Positions 52,627-62,609 of a DNA stretch of 64,000 nt are shown piece after piece. The stretch comes from an uncultured Bacteroides sp. (lineage in GTDB: Bacteria; Bacillota; Clostridia; Lachnospirales; Lachnospiraceae): contig CAMECH010000005.1 in NCBI GenBank assembly GCA_945913015.1, forward strand, positions 1 through 64,000. The letters are read 5' to 3'. The translations under genes were made by a program, and so were the position numbers. The notes beneath the pieces were generated by a model, which worked only from the letters and a program-made list of their open reading frames with translations, searched no databases and was not told where the DNA came from. The number at the start of each line of letters is the position of its first letter. Within the stretch, counting starts at the first letter, position 1.

Positions 52627-55600
52627 CTAAATATCAAACAGCGAAAGCTGGTTTGTATCCGGAAGATTTCCCAGAATTCCAAATGAGTCAAGCAGATTTA
52701 CTGCTGAATCACCAACCTTTGCCCTTGCCTTAAAGTCCTCTTTAGACAAAAATGCGCCATCCCTTGCCGCAATTTCTATCGATTCCGCCGCAACTTCTCC
52801 CAGACCGTCAATTGCTTTAAGCGAAGGCATTATTTTGCCGTCGATTATCTGAAAGCTTCGCGCCTTTGCCCTGAATATATCTATCGGCATAAATTCAAAA
52901 CCTCTGGCATAAAATTCCTGCACAATCCTCATATCGGCATACGTTGCCTCCTCAGTAGGCGAAAGCTGTTTTGAGTTGTGGCGTTCCTTATAATCCTTAA
53001 TATAGTATTCCAGCTTGTCCTTTCCCATACACATAAGATTATATGAAAATGCATCAGCACGTATACTAAAGAATGCGCAGTAATATGCAAGCGGATAAAA
53101 CACCTTGCAGTAGGCTACTCTCCATGCCATCATGACATATGCTGCCGCATGCGCCTTAGGAAACATATATTTAATCTTCTTACACGACCATATGTACCAG
53201 TCAGGGACACCTGCCTCCTCCATTATCGGAATCCATTCATCCTTAAGGCCTTTACCCTTTCGCACAGACTCCATTATCGTAAATGAAAGTTCCTTGTCAA
53301 GTCCCATATTAATAAGGTAAATCATGATATCGTCTCGTGTACAGATAGCTGTGGAAATAGTTGCCTTTCCCTCCGCGATAAGCGTCTGTGCATTTCCAAG
53401 CCACACATCCGTACCGTGGGCAAGTCCGGCAATTCTTACGAGGTCAGAAAAATACTGCGGCTTTGCATCAATTAACATCTGCATGGCAAAGTCCGTACCA
53501 AACTCAGGTATTCCGAGTGCGCCAAGCTTTGTTCCGCCAATCATGTCAGGCGTAATTCCAAGTGCTGACGTATCCTTAAATAAAGACATAACCTCCGGGC
53601 TGTCAAGCGGGATTTCCGTAGGGTCAAGTCCCGTCAAATCCTGAAGCATCCTTATCATTGTAGGGTCAAGATGCCCCAGAATATCAAGTTTTAACAGGTT
53701 ATGATCAATACTGTGGTAATCGAAATGTGTTGTTGTAATTCCCGAATCCATCTTATTGGCAGGATGCTGTATCGGAGTAAATGTGTGAATCTCCTCTCCG
53801 ATAGGAAGTACGACAATACCGCCCGGATGCTGCCCTGTCGTGCGCCTTATATCAACGCAGCCCTCCGCCAGACGTTCCATCTCACAGTTCCTTTTAGTAA
53901 CATTTCTTCCAAGCTTTTCACTTTGCTTTTCAAAATATCCCTTTACATATCCGTACGCAGTTTTATCGGCCACAGTACCGATTGTTCCCGCCTTAAATGT
54001 CTGTCCCTTTCCAAAAATAACCTCAGTATAGGCATGTGCCTTACTCTGGTACTCGTTGGAAAAGTTAAGGTCAATATCAGGCTCTTTATTTCCCTTGAAA
54101 CCAAGAAATGTTTCAAAAGGTATGTCAAATCCTTCTTTTCGCAGCTTCTTTCCGCATACCGGACACATTTTATCCGGCATATCACATCCTGCCGCCCCGG
54201 CAAATTTCTTCACTTCATCCGAATCAAAATCGACATAATAACAGTTTGAGCAAAGGTAATGCGGACTTAACGGATTAACCTCAGTTATACCCGCCATTGT
54301 CGCAGCGAATGACGAACCGACAGAGCCTCTCGAGCCTACAAGGTATCCGTCATCATTTGATTTCCACACCAGTTTCTGCGCAATTATGTACATAACGGAG
54401 TATCCGTTGGAAATAATCGACTTAAGCTCACGCTCCAGTCTCTCCTCTACAATCTCCGGAAGCTTCGGTCCATACATCTCATGTGCACGGTTATAACATA
54501 TATCCCTTAGCGTCTGGTCTGAATTTTCGATTACAGGCGGACGCTTATCAGGGCGCACCGGCTCAATCTTCTCGCACATTTTCATAATTTTTTCCGTATT
54601 GGTAACCACAATCTCATATGCCTTGTCTGCGTCAAGATACTCAAACTCCGCAAGCATTTCCTCTGTGGTGCGCAGATAAAGCGGTGCCTGTCTGTCAGCA
54701 TCATCAAATCCCTTCTGCGTCATGACTATACGTCTGTAAACCTCATCCTCCGGATTCATGAAATGCACATCACCCGTTGCCACTACAGGCTTGTTAAATA
54801 TTTCACCGAGCTGGATAATCTTTTTATTCAAATCAATCAAATCCTGCTTATCCTTAACCCAGCAGGAATCGCTGTCAATCATAAACTGGTTGTTGCCGAG
54901 CGGCTGTATTTCAAGATAATCGTAAAAGCTTGCAATTCTTGCAATCTCCTCCTCGGGCGCTCCGTTTAAAACAGCCTGAAACAAGTCTCCTGCCTCACAT
55001 GCGCTGCCTACAATTATACCTTCGCGGTACTTTGTAAGAAGGCTCTTCGGGATTCTCGGTCTTCCTGCAAAATATGTTATATGCGATGCAGAAACCAGCC
55101 TGTACAGATTAATTCTTCCCTGTTCGCTTGATGCCAGCAGAATTATATGATACGAAGGCATTTTTCTTATCGCATCTGTGTCAGGCGCACCTGCCTCATT
55201 TAACTCATCAAGCGTGTTGATATCGCGCTCCTTTAAAAGCGCACACATTTTTAAGAATACTCCGGCGGTAGCCTCGGCATCATCAACTGCCCGGTGGTGA
55301 TTATTAAGGCTTACGTTAAAATGCTTTGTAAGCGTGTCAAGCTTGAAATTATGCAGATTCGGAAGAAGAAATCTTGCAATTGCAAGCGTGTCAACAACTG
55401 TATTGTTAAATTCCAGATTTTGTTTTTCCGCTTTATTACGGATAAATCCGGTGTCAAACTCTGCATTGTGTGCAACCACAACGCAGTCCTTACAAAACTC
55501 AAGAAAATCCGGAAGAACCTCTTCAATCTTTGGTGCAGGCAGTACCATCGCATCATTAATTGATGTAAGCTTTTCAATCTTAAAAGGAATCGGTACTTCA

Positions 55601-57147
55601 GGATTTACAAATGTTGAGAAACGCCCGGTAATCTCGCCGTCTTCTATCTTTACAGCACCAATCTCTATTATCCGGTCATTCTCCGCCGAAAAGCCCGTTG
55701 TCTCTATATCAAACACGACATATTTTTCATCAAGCCCCTGGTTACGCGAGCGCAGCACCGGCCTTTTCGTATCGTCAACAAGATATCCTTCCACTCCGTA
55801 TATTACCTTGAAGTCGAAGTCCTCGCCCTTTTTCTTTGCCGCCCCTTCCAAATCGCGCACCACATGAAATGCATCCGTAAACGCCTGCACCGTTCCGTGG
55901 TCTGTAATTGCTATGGCCTTGTGTCCCCATGCAATTGCCTGCTTAATCAGATCCTTTGCATATGAAACACCGTCCATATCGCTCATTTTCGTATGGCAGT
56001 GAAGCTCCACGCGCTTATTCAGAGCATGATCCATTCTTTTTACACGTGTATCGCTTGATTTTCTTATACCGGTTACTGAGCTTATCGACAGTTCGTGGTC
56101 ATATTTATCAAGCATTGTTATTCCTTTGATTTTAAGGAAATTCTTCTCCGTTATAAATTCTTTCAGTTCAGGAATCTGTTCATTTCGTGCAAACATTTTC
56201 ACAGTAATCGTATCTGTAAAATCTGTCACATCAAACATTACAATTGTCTTTTCATTGCGGATTTCGCGAAACTCAACACGCCTTACCATGCCCGCAATTA
56301 CAACTTCACCCATCTCTGACTGTATCTGGCTTATCTGGATTGGTTCATCGTCAAAATCACGTCCGAACAGTACATCAGGGTTATTTGGCTTCTTTGTATA
56401 CCTGTCACTTGAAAACTTTGGTGCCTTCAAAGGTTCCGCATCTGCCTTCAAAACCGGCTGTGCCGTTTTAGCCTTTCCGCTATTCTCTTCGGATTTGCCA
56501 TTTCCTGCCGAATTCTTTTTCTTTTCAATTGCGGCACCGGTAGCCCCGTCATGTACATCTGCCTTTGAAACACGTATTCTTTCCTGTATTTCCTGAACAC
56601 GCCTTGCTATGAGAAGCTCATTTTCTTTCTCGAAATTATTTTCCTTCTTCTCCTCATACCTGTAAACCACATCAATTTCAAACCCAAAACGGTTAAGAAA
56701 TATTTTCTCAAAATATTCCCTCAATGTCTTATCATATTTATGGGCAAGAAATGAATCCTCAAGAATAAGTGTCATTTCATCCTCTTTTTCAAAAACCCAT
56801 TTTGAATTTTTGAGAAGATTGTATTCCAGTGTCCAGTATTTTTCCAACTCAAAAAGGATGCTGTCGTAGTAAACGTCCATGATTTTCTGAGGTGTGTACT
56901 GCTTTGACAGTTTATATCTGTCAATAATTCTCACATCCATATTCTTGATGCGGAAAACCTGATTCTTAAGCACATCCTCCATCATGTACACAAACTCCTT
57001 GTGAATAAGATGCTCACTTAAAATGTACACCCTTGCAAGCGAGTTTGTTGAGGTCTTTGTAACCTTTACTACTTCAACATCCGTGAAGTTATCTTTTAAT
57101 TCATGATTATCTATTCTAAGTGCAGAAAATACTTCAAAAAACGTCAT
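52627..57147 (-). CDS. polC: DNA polymerase III alpha subunit, PolC type
   Basis: PolC is the main replicative polymerase of low-GC Gram-positives. At 1506 residues it shows an N-terminal domain and an OB domain (EVVIAGMVRRVEFREI). The split PHP domain includes ELHCHTKMSDMDGVSYAKD and AITDHGTVQAF. The DEDD proofreading exonuclease sits inside PHP (VVFDIETTGFSAENDRIIEIGAV). The palm (GSRGSVGSSFAATMAGITEVNPLSPHY, PDIDLNFS) and the C-terminal HhH region follow. The only site before ATG is weak, and the ispG stop is six bases away, so translation probably depends on ispG. Confidence 0.98.
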   Translation of the reverse strand: MTFFEVFSALRIDNHELKDNFTDVEVVKVTKTSTNSLARVYILSEHLIHKEFVYMMEDVLKNQVFRIKNMDVRIIDRYKLSKQYTPQKIMDVYYDSILFELEKYWTLEYNLLKNSKWVFEKEDEMTLILEDSFLAHKYDKTLREYFEKIFLNRFGFEIDVVYRYEEKKENNFEKENELLIARRVQEIQERIRVSKADVHDGATGAAIEKKKNSAGNGKSEENSGKAKTAQPVLKADAEPLKAPKFSSDRYTKKPNNPDVLFGRDFDDEPIQISQIQSEMGEVVIAGMVRRVEFREIRNEKTIVMFDVTDFTDTITVKMFARNEQIPELKEFITEKNFLKIKGITMLDKYDHELSISSVTGIRKSSDTRVKRMDHALNKRVELHCHTKMSDMDGVSYAKDLIKQAIAWGHKAIAITDHGTVQAFTDAFHVVRDLEGAAKKKGEDFDFKVIYGVEGYLVDDTKRPVLRSRNQGLDEKYVVFDIETTGFSAENDRIIEIGAVKIEDGEITGRFSTFVNPEVPIPFKIEKLTSINDAMVLPAPKIEEVLPDFLEFCKDCVVVAHNAEFDTGFIRNKAEKQNLEFNNTVVDTLAIARFLLPNLHNFKLDTLTKHFNVSLNNHHRAVDDAEATAGVFLKMCALLKERDINTLDELNEAGAPDTDAIRKMPSYHIILLASSEQGRINLYRLVSASHITYFAGRPRIPKSLLTKYREGIIVGSACEAGDLFQAVLNGAPEEEIARIASFYDYLEIQPLGNNQFMIDSDSCWVKDKQDLIDLNKKIIQLGEIFNKPVVATGDVHFMNPEDEVYRRIVMTQKGFDDADRQAPLYLRTTEEMLAEFEYLDADKAYEIVVTNTEKIMKMCEKIEPVRPDKRPPVIENSDQTLRDICYNRAHEMYGPKLPEIVEERLERELKSIISNGYSVMYIIAQKLVWKSNDDGYLVGSRGSVGSSFAATMAGITEVNPLSPHYLCSNCYYVDFDSDEVKKFAGAAGCDMPDKMCPVCGKKLRKEGFDIPFETFLGFKGNKEPDIDLNFSNEYQSKAHAYTEVIFGKGQTFKAGTIGTVADKTAYGYVKGYFEKQSEKLGRNVTKRNCEMERLAEGCVDIRRTTGQHPGGIVVLPIGEEIHTFTPIQHPANKMDSGITTTHFDYHSIDHNLLKLDILGHLDPTMIRMLQDLTGLDPTEIPLDSPEVMSLFKDTSALGITPDMIGGTKLGALGIPEFGTDFAMQMLIDAKPQYFSDLVRIAGLAHGTDVWLGNAQTLIAEGKATISTAICTRDDIMIYLINMGLDKELSFTIMESVRKGKGLKDEWIPIMEEAGVPDWYIWSCKKIKYMFPKAHAAAYVMMAWRVAYCKVFYPLAYYCAFFSIRADAFSYNLMCMGKDKLEYYIKDYKERHNSKQLSPTEEATYADMRIVQEFYARGFEFMPIDIFRAKARSFQIIDGKIMPSLKAIDGLGEVAAESIEIAARDGAFLSKEDFKARAKVGDSAVNLLDSFGILGNLPDTNQLSLFDI

Positions 57148-57153
57148 ATGTCT

Positions 57154-58209
57154 TTATACCCAATTGTCAAGCTCTTCTTTAAGTGTTGCAAGCAGCCGGC
57201 TCTCATCGACCTTCTTCACTATCTCGCCATGCTTTATAAGCACACCGCAGCCGTCTCCTCCTGCAATTCCGATATCAGCTTCCTTTGCCTCACCGGGGCC
57301 ATTGACAACACATCCCATTACAGCTACTTTAATTTTTAAATTGTCGTATGATGCAACAAGTGTTTCAACCTGATTGGCAAGCCCTATCAAATCTATTTTT
57401 GTTCGTCCGCATGTAGGACATGAAACCACTTCTATTCCGCTCTGTCTGATTCCAAGAGTCTGCAAAATGTACTTGGCAGCCTTTATTTCTTCAACAGGAT
57501 TGCCTGTAAGTGAAACACGTATTGTATCGCCTATTCCCTGATGAAGAATAATGCCTAAGCCTACTGCCGACTTAATGCTTCCTCTGTAAACCGTGCCCGC
57601 CTCTGTTATTCCCACATGAAGCGGATGGTCCGTTTTTGACGCAATCAGCTCATGTGCCTTTACACACATCAAAACATCAGAAGACTTTATGCTTATTACA
57701 AGATTGTCATAACCGAGGTCTTCAATTATCTTTACCTTGTCAAGTGCACTTTCCACAAGCCCTTCTGCCGTAACGCCATGATATTTTTCTACAAGATATT
57801 TTTCGAGAGAACCGCTGTTGACTCCGACACGAATAGGAATATTTCTTTCTTTTGCCGCATCCACAACTGCCTTAATCTTTGCGTTTTCTCCGATATTGCC
57901 CGGATTTATTCTGATTTTGTCCGCGCCGTTTTCAATCGCAGCCAGTGCCATCCTGTAATCAAAATGTATGTCGGCAACAAGCGGAATATGAATCTGCTTT
58001 TTAATTTCCTTGATTGCAAGTGCCGCCTCATTATTAGGAACCGTACAGCGTATAATATCACAGCCTGCCTCTTCAAGCTCAAGTATCTGAGCAACAGTTG
58101 CCTTTACATTTTCTGTCGGTGTATTAGTCATAGACTGTATAAGAATAGGATTCCCACCGCCGATTACGGCATTTCCAATCTTAACCGTTCTTGTATTATC
58201 TCTGTACAT
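57154..58209 (-). CDS. ispG: 4-hydroxy-3-methylbut-2-enyl diphosphate synthase
   Basis: IspG is the iron-sulfur enzyme of the MEP isoprenoid pathway. The N-terminal barrel shows IGGGNPILIQSMTNTPT and DIHFDYRMA. The three cluster ligands lie in SCPTCGR and GCVVNGPGE. Length 351 aa is normal for Firmicutes. The start is ATG 58209. Its nearest GGAG is 13 bases away inside the flanking repeat, which is longer than usual. A full hairpin element separates it from rseP. Confidence 0.97.
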   Translation of the reverse strand: MYRDNTRTVKIGNAVIGGGNPILIQSMTNTPTENVKATVAQILELEEAGCDIIRCTVPNNEAALAIKEIKKQIHIPLVADIHFDYRMALAAIENGADKIRINPGNIGENAKIKAVVDAAKERNIPIRVGVNSGSLEKYLVEKYHGVTAEGLVESALDKVKIIEDLGYDNLVISIKSSDVLMCVKAHELIASKTDHPLHVGITEAGTVYRGSIKSAVGLGIILHQGIGDTIRVSLTGNPVEEIKAAKYILQTLGIRQSGIEVVSCPTCGRTKIDLIGLANQVETLVASYDNLKIKVAVMGCVVNGPGEAKEADIGIAGGDGCGVLIKHGEIVKKVDESRLLATLKEELDNWV

Positions 58210-58218
58210 GATTTTTCA

Positions 58219-58371
58219 CTATCTCCATTCCGCAGACGCTTTAGCGTCGGAGGAATCGCGAGCCAAATATCAGATTTGGCTCTGCGATAAGGGCTTGTTT
58301 GTGGCGCCCGCGGCACAAACAGCCGTATGAAAAATATGCTATCGAGCATATTTTTCATACTATCTCCATTC
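58219..58371 (-). repeat. Full SD-associated hairpin element between rseP and ispG
   Basis: The element fills almost the entire 165-bp gap and is flanked by direct repeats CTATCTCCATTC (58219-58230 and 58360-58371). It has the same four hairpins as the rimO copy. The fourth is GTATGAAAAATATGCT and AGCATATTTTTCATAC, a perfect 16-bp stem with loop ATCG. Differences from the rimO copy fall in pairs across the stems. Confidence 0.88.
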
Positions 58372-58374
58372 TAT

Positions 58375-59736
58375 TCAGAATAAATTTTTTATATCATTGA
58401 ACATTACTATCACCATGAGTATCATAAGAAGAATCATTCCGACAAAATGTACCATGCCTTCTTTTTCTTTGCTTACCGGCTTTCCGCGAAGCAGTTCAAG
58501 CAATATGAACAGAAGTCTTCCGCCATCAAGTGCAGGCAGTGGAAGCAGGTTCATCACACCCAGGTTTGCACTAATCATAACCGTCATGTTGAACAGATTT
58601 AAAAGTACATAAATAATTCCGTCCGGCTTGCTTTCCTCAACCACATTGCCGATTATGTTCACTACCCCGACAGGGCCTGACACATCATCGAGCGAAACCT
58701 TACCGCGAATCATCATTCCGAGGCTTTCAAATACATATCTTATCCAGTATCCAACCTCTTTAAATGCATATCCTACAGTTGAGAATGCCCCTGTTTTCTC
58801 ACGTACACCGTATGAGTAAAGTCCGGTATAATAGCTCTCCCTCTCTGTCATTACAGGCGTAACACTAAGCGTAACCTGACCTTCTTCACGCTCTACAACA
58901 ATAGAAATAGTCTTTCCGCCTGACGCAGTTATAGCCTCAATAATTGCATCGGTGCTTTCCATTGCAATTCCGTCTATGGAAATAATTTTGTCCTTAGCCT
59001 TCATTCCGCCTTTCTTTGCCGGAGAATCATCATCAACCGAGTTTATCACACATCCGGAACTTATGGTTATTCCCGTCATATATGCGGTTTTTTTCTGATG
59101 CTCAGGCACAACTGACGTTGTGTACTCTTTTCCGTCACGCTCATAAGTTATATCAAGCTGTCTTTCCGGATGTACGATTGTCTCAAGCGTCAGATCCTTT
59201 GAAAACGAAACATTTTTACCGTTAATTTTGGTAATCAGGTCACCCGACGCAAGCCCGGCCTCACTCGCCGGAGAATTTTCTGCCACAGCCGACACCGTAC
59301 ATGGGTCATATCCGATGTAACCTATTATTACAACAGCAAGAATAAACGCAAGAATAAAGTTAAAAACAGGACCTGCTGCAAGTATGGACATTCTTGCCCA
59401 AACTGACTGTGCTGCAAAAGAACGTGTCATATCATACTGTTCTTTTACACCACGGCTTTTTTCATCCTGCTTTTCATCCTTTTTCTCATTATCGTCTTCA
59501 CTGTCATCCGCTGTCTCATCCATAAAATCTTCGCCAAGCATCATACATGCTCCGCCAAAAGGCAGCAGTTTTATGCTGTATACAGTTTCACCTCTCTTAA
59601 AGCTGATAAGCTTCGGACCAAAACCAAGCGAAAATTCAAGCACCATTACACCGTTTGCCTTGGCAAGGATAAAATGTCCAAGCTCATGAACAATAATTAT
59701 TACGCTTAATACCAGAATTGCCAATACTATGTTCAA
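58375..59736 (-). CDS. rseP: RIP metalloprotease RseP
   Basis: This site-2 intramembrane protease cleaves membrane-bound regulators and signal remnants. The zinc motif HELGH is at residues 17-21 in the first membrane helix. The second site is in NLLPLPALDGGRLLF. Two PDZ domains lie at about 155-310. An acidic/Lys insert (about 75-100, ETADDSEDDNEKKDEK) is unusual. The start is TTG at 59736 with AGGTAGG upstream; ATG is not available nearby. It lies in the conserved dxr-rseP-ispG-polC order. Confidence 0.94.
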   Translation of the reverse strand: MNIVLAILVLSVIIIVHELGHFILAKANGVMVLEFSLGFGPKLISFKRGETVYSIKLLPFGGACMMLGEDFMDETADDSEDDNEKKDEKQDEKSRGVKEQYDMTRSFAAQSVWARMSILAAGPVFNFILAFILAVVIIGYIGYDPCTVSAVAENSPASEAGLASGDLITKINGKNVSFSKDLTLETIVHPERQLDITYERDGKEYTTSVVPEHQKKTAYMTGITISSGCVINSVDDDSPAKKGGMKAKDKIISIDGIAMESTDAIIEAITASGGKTISIVVEREEGQVTLSVTPVMTERESYYTGLYSYGVREKTGAFSTVGYAFKEVGYWIRYVFESLGMMIRGKVSLDDVSGPVGVVNIIGNVVEESKPDGIIYVLLNLFNMTVMISANLGVMNLLPLPALDGGRLLFILLELLRGKPVSKEKEGMVHFVGMILLMILMVIVMFNDIKNLF

Positions 59737-59769
59737 ATGTATACCTACCTTTAAATATTAATACAAAAT

Positions 59770-60912
59770 TTACCACTTACGTTTAATAAGCTCATATGCA
59801 GCCGATTCAGTGTCAAGAATTTCACTGACGCTCGGATTTTCAATAAAATGTGCTTCATTCATGGCATATTCAATGATTTCCGGGATATCAAGATATTTTA
59901 TCTTTCTGTCAAGAAACATTGAAACGGCCAGTTCATTAGCTGCATTAAGTGCTGTCGGTATGTTGCCGCCGCGCGCTGCCGCATCATAAGCGAGCTTAAG
60001 CCCTTTAAACTTCTCAAAATCAGGCTTCTGAAATGTAATCTGCCCCAGTTCAAAGAAATCAAGCCTCTTCGTGTCAAGCGGCTTCCTGTGAGGATAATAA
60101 AGTGCATACTGGATAGGAAGTCTCATATCAGGACTGCCAAGCTGTGCCATTATTCCTCCGTCAACAAACTGAACCATCGAGTGGATTATGCTCTGCGGCT
60201 GTATTACCACCTGCACACGCTCTGCCGGCACACCAAAAAGCCACTGTGCCTCCATCACTTCAAGTCCCTTGTTGACCATTGTTGATGAATCGATTGTTAT
60301 CTTGCGTCCCATAGCCCAGTTAGGGTGCTTAAGTGCATCTTCCAAAGTAACATCCTTAAGCTGCTCTTTGGTATAATTGCAAAATGGCCCGCCTGATGCC
60401 GTGAGAAGTATCTTATCAACCTCTGCGCCATACTCACCGTTAAGCGACTGGAAAATTGCAGAGTGTTCGCTGTCTACCGGATAGATATTAATTTTGCATT
60501 CTTTGGCAAGCGGAATTATGATATGTCCTGCCGTTACAAGCGTCTCTTTGTTGGCAAGTGCAATATCCTTCTTAGCCCTGATAGCCTCAATTGTCGGAAC
60601 AATCCCCATCATTCCGACCACTGCCGTTACAACCGTCTCAGCTTTCGGATGTGTTGCCGTCTCAATAAGTCCGTCCATTCCATATACTACCCTGACCGGC
60701 AAATCGGAAATACCTGCTTTAAGTGATGCCGCCAGTTTCTCATCAGCAACGCTCACAAGTTCAGGCTTAAATTCCCTCACCTGCTTCTCAAGTTCATCAA
60801 TTCTTGTTCCTGCCGCAAGCGCAACAACCTGTAAATCATCATTTTTACGCACGACATCAAGTGTCTGCGTTCCTATTGAGCCGGTTGAGCCAAGTATCGA
60901 AATCTTCTTCAT
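59770..60912 (-). CDS. dxr: 1-deoxy-D-xylulose-5-phosphate reductoisomerase
   Basis: Dxr converts deoxyxylulose phosphate to methylerythritol phosphate with NADPH. The cofactor loop GSTGSIG is at residues 8-14. LANKETLVTAG, PVDSEHSAIFQSL and ASGGPF carry the metal and substrate residues. HPNWAMGRKITIDSSTMVNKGLE is the family hallmark. Length 380 aa is normal. GAGGATTTCTG precedes ATG. Confidence 0.97.
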   Translation of the reverse strand: MKKISILGSTGSIGTQTLDVVRKNDDLQVVALAAGTRIDELEKQVREFKPELVSVADEKLAASLKAGISDLPVRVVYGMDGLIETATHPKAETVVTAVVGMMGIVPTIEAIRAKKDIALANKETLVTAGHIIIPLAKECKINIYPVDSEHSAIFQSLNGEYGAEVDKILLTASGGPFCNYTKEQLKDVTLEDALKHPNWAMGRKITIDSSTMVNKGLEVMEAQWLFGVPAERVQVVIQPQSIIHSMVQFVDGGIMAQLGSPDMRLPIQYALYYPHRKPLDTKRLDFFELGQITFQKPDFEKFKGLKLAYDAAARGGNIPTALNAANELAVSMFLDRKIKYLDIPEIIEYAMNEAHFIENPSVSEILDTESAAYELIKRKW

Positions 60913-60961
60913 CAGAAATCCTCTTTTCAGTATAAAATCCTTTTTGTATCACACCTGTATT

Positions 60962-61753
60962 CTATCCAAGAAAATATAATACCCAGTAAACGATTGGTGC
61001 CGTAAAAATAACGCTGTCATAGCGGTCAAGGATTCCTCCGTGTCCCGGAATCAGTTTGCCGTAGTCTTTCACACCATAATTTCTTTTGATTGCTGAAGCC
61101 GCCAAATCCCCAAATATCGAGACAACAGCTCCTATCGCAGATGCAATTGTAAATACAGGTATTACATTTTTCCCTATATATCCCTGCACAATAAAGCCAA
61201 ATAAGGCACCGAGTGCCGCAGCTCCTGCAACTCCTCCGATTGCGCCCTCTATTGATTTCTTCGGTGAAAGCTTTGGTGTCATCTTATGCTTTCCAAATGC
61301 CACTCCTACAAGATAAGCAAATGTGTCACTGCCCCATGAACATATAAATATAATCCATGACAGATATTCTCCGTGTGGCATCATCCTTGTCTGATATATG
61401 TAGGAAATCATTACTGCCACATATATTACACCCAGAAATGCCTTGGCAACATCACCTATATCATTGCGCGGAAATGTAAAAACATATGCACCAAGCATTG
61501 CAATCGCAATTATTGAAATTGCAAACGGAAGAAGTTCAGAGTGTCCCGCAAAAAGATATGCATAACAGGCCACCGCACCTATATATCCTATTATTCCAAG
61601 TATATTCTTTTGTAAACCAACGACCCTGTAATATTCCACCATTCCGATAAGCGAGATTGCAAGACATATTCCAAACAGATACCATCCGCCTATGATAAGC
61701 GAAGAACCTGTAATCAGAACAAGTACTATTCCACTTAAAATTCTTACTATCAT
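60962..61753 (-). CDS. cdsA: Phosphatidate cytidylyltransferase
   Basis: CdsA makes CDP-diacylglycerol from phosphatidate and CTP, feeding PgsA (49402). The 263-residue protein has about seven membrane segments and the signature SAIKRNYGVKDYGKLIPGHGGILDRYDS near the C-terminus, with a preceding KSIEGAIGG. GGAGAAAAT precedes ATG. It starts 19 bases after uppS. Confidence 0.96.
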   Translation of the reverse strand: MIVRILSGIVLVLITGSSLIIGGWYLFGICLAISLIGMVEYYRVVGLQKNILGIIGYIGAVACYAYLFAGHSELLPFAISIIAIAMLGAYVFTFPRNDIGDVAKAFLGVIYVAVMISYIYQTRMMPHGEYLSWIIFICSWGSDTFAYLVGVAFGKHKMTPKLSPKKSIEGAIGGVAGAAALGALFGFIVQGYIGKNVIPVFTIASAIGAVVSIFGDLAASAIKRNYGVKDYGKLIPGHGGILDRYDSVIFTAPIVYWVLYFLG

Positions 61754-61772
61754 ATTTTCTCCATTCTAATCT

Positions 61773-62510
61773 TCATTCCGCAGACAATACGCCGCCAAAT
61801 CTTCTCTCTCTTTTATTATATTTTTCAAATGCCTTAATCATTTCATTTTCATTAAAATCAGGCCACAAAACCGGAGTAAAATAGAATTCGGTATATGCAA
61901 GCTGCCACGGAAGGAAATTGGATAAGCGTTCCTCGCCACTTGTCCTGATTAGTAAATCAGGGTCCGGAAGTTCTCTTGTATCAAGATTATCCGAAATCAT
62001 TTCCTCTGTTATATCATCCGGTGCAAGCTCACCGCTTTGAACCTTCTCTGCAATCTTTGAGACAGCCCTTTTTATCTCATCACGTCCGCCGTAGTTGATT
62101 GCAATGGTAAAATTAAGACCTGTATTATTCTTTGTCGTTTCTTCAAGACTATGAATACTTTCAAGAATATCTGCACTAAGCTCATCCGGTCTTCCGATAA
62201 CACGGCATCTTACGTTATTTTTCATTGATTTTGTAACACAATCCTTGAGGTATGTACGCAAAATCTTCATAAGCGTATCAACCTCCTCCTGTGAACGTTT
62301 CCAGTTTTCAGTTGAAAATGCATACACAGTAAAATACTTCACACCAAGGTCATCCACAACATGAAGCATATCTTCAACAACCTTGCTGCCCTGATAATGT
62401 CCATATGTGCGCGGCATCATTCTCTTTTTTGCCCATCGCCCGTTTCCGTCAAGAATTACCGCCACATGATACGGCACCTTTAATCCGAGCTTTTCATTAA
62501 ATGTATCCAT
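61773..62510 (-). CDS. uppS: Undecaprenyl diphosphate synthase
   Basis: This cis-prenyltransferase makes the C55 carrier of cell wall synthesis from isoprenoid units supplied by the MEP genes downstream. The catalytic Asp21 is in ILDGNGRWAKKR. YAFSTENWKR, NYGGRDEI and PDLLIRTSGEERLSNFLPWQ are family motifs. Length 245 aa is normal. AGGAGGAGAAT precedes ATG. Its last codons (TTGTCTGCGGAATGA) match the leader motif seen before other genes. Confidence 0.97.
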   Translation of the reverse strand: MDTFNEKLGLKVPYHVAVILDGNGRWAKKRMMPRTYGHYQGSKVVEDMLHVVDDLGVKYFTVYAFSTENWKRSQEEVDTLMKILRTYLKDCVTKSMKNNVRCRVIGRPDELSADILESIHSLEETTKNNTGLNFTIAINYGGRDEIKRAVSKIAEKVQSGELAPDDITEEMISDNLDTRELPDPDLLIRTSGEERLSNFLPWQLAYTEFYFTPVLWPDFNENEMIKAFEKYNKRERRFGGVLSAE

Positions 62511-62556
62511 ATTCTCCTCCTACATTCACAGAAGTGCATATCTTTACACTACAACA

Positions 62557-62581
62557 ATACGAGGTCTTTTGAACCTCGTAT
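62557..62581 (-). terminator. Hairpin between frr and uppS
   Basis: ATACGAGGT and ACCTCGTAT form a 9-bp perfect stem, but the following TGTTGTAG is poor in T. It may be a weak terminator or a processing site. Confidence 0.45.
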
Positions 62582-62609
62582 CAGTCTTGTCGTTGCATGT
62601 GGAAATCGC

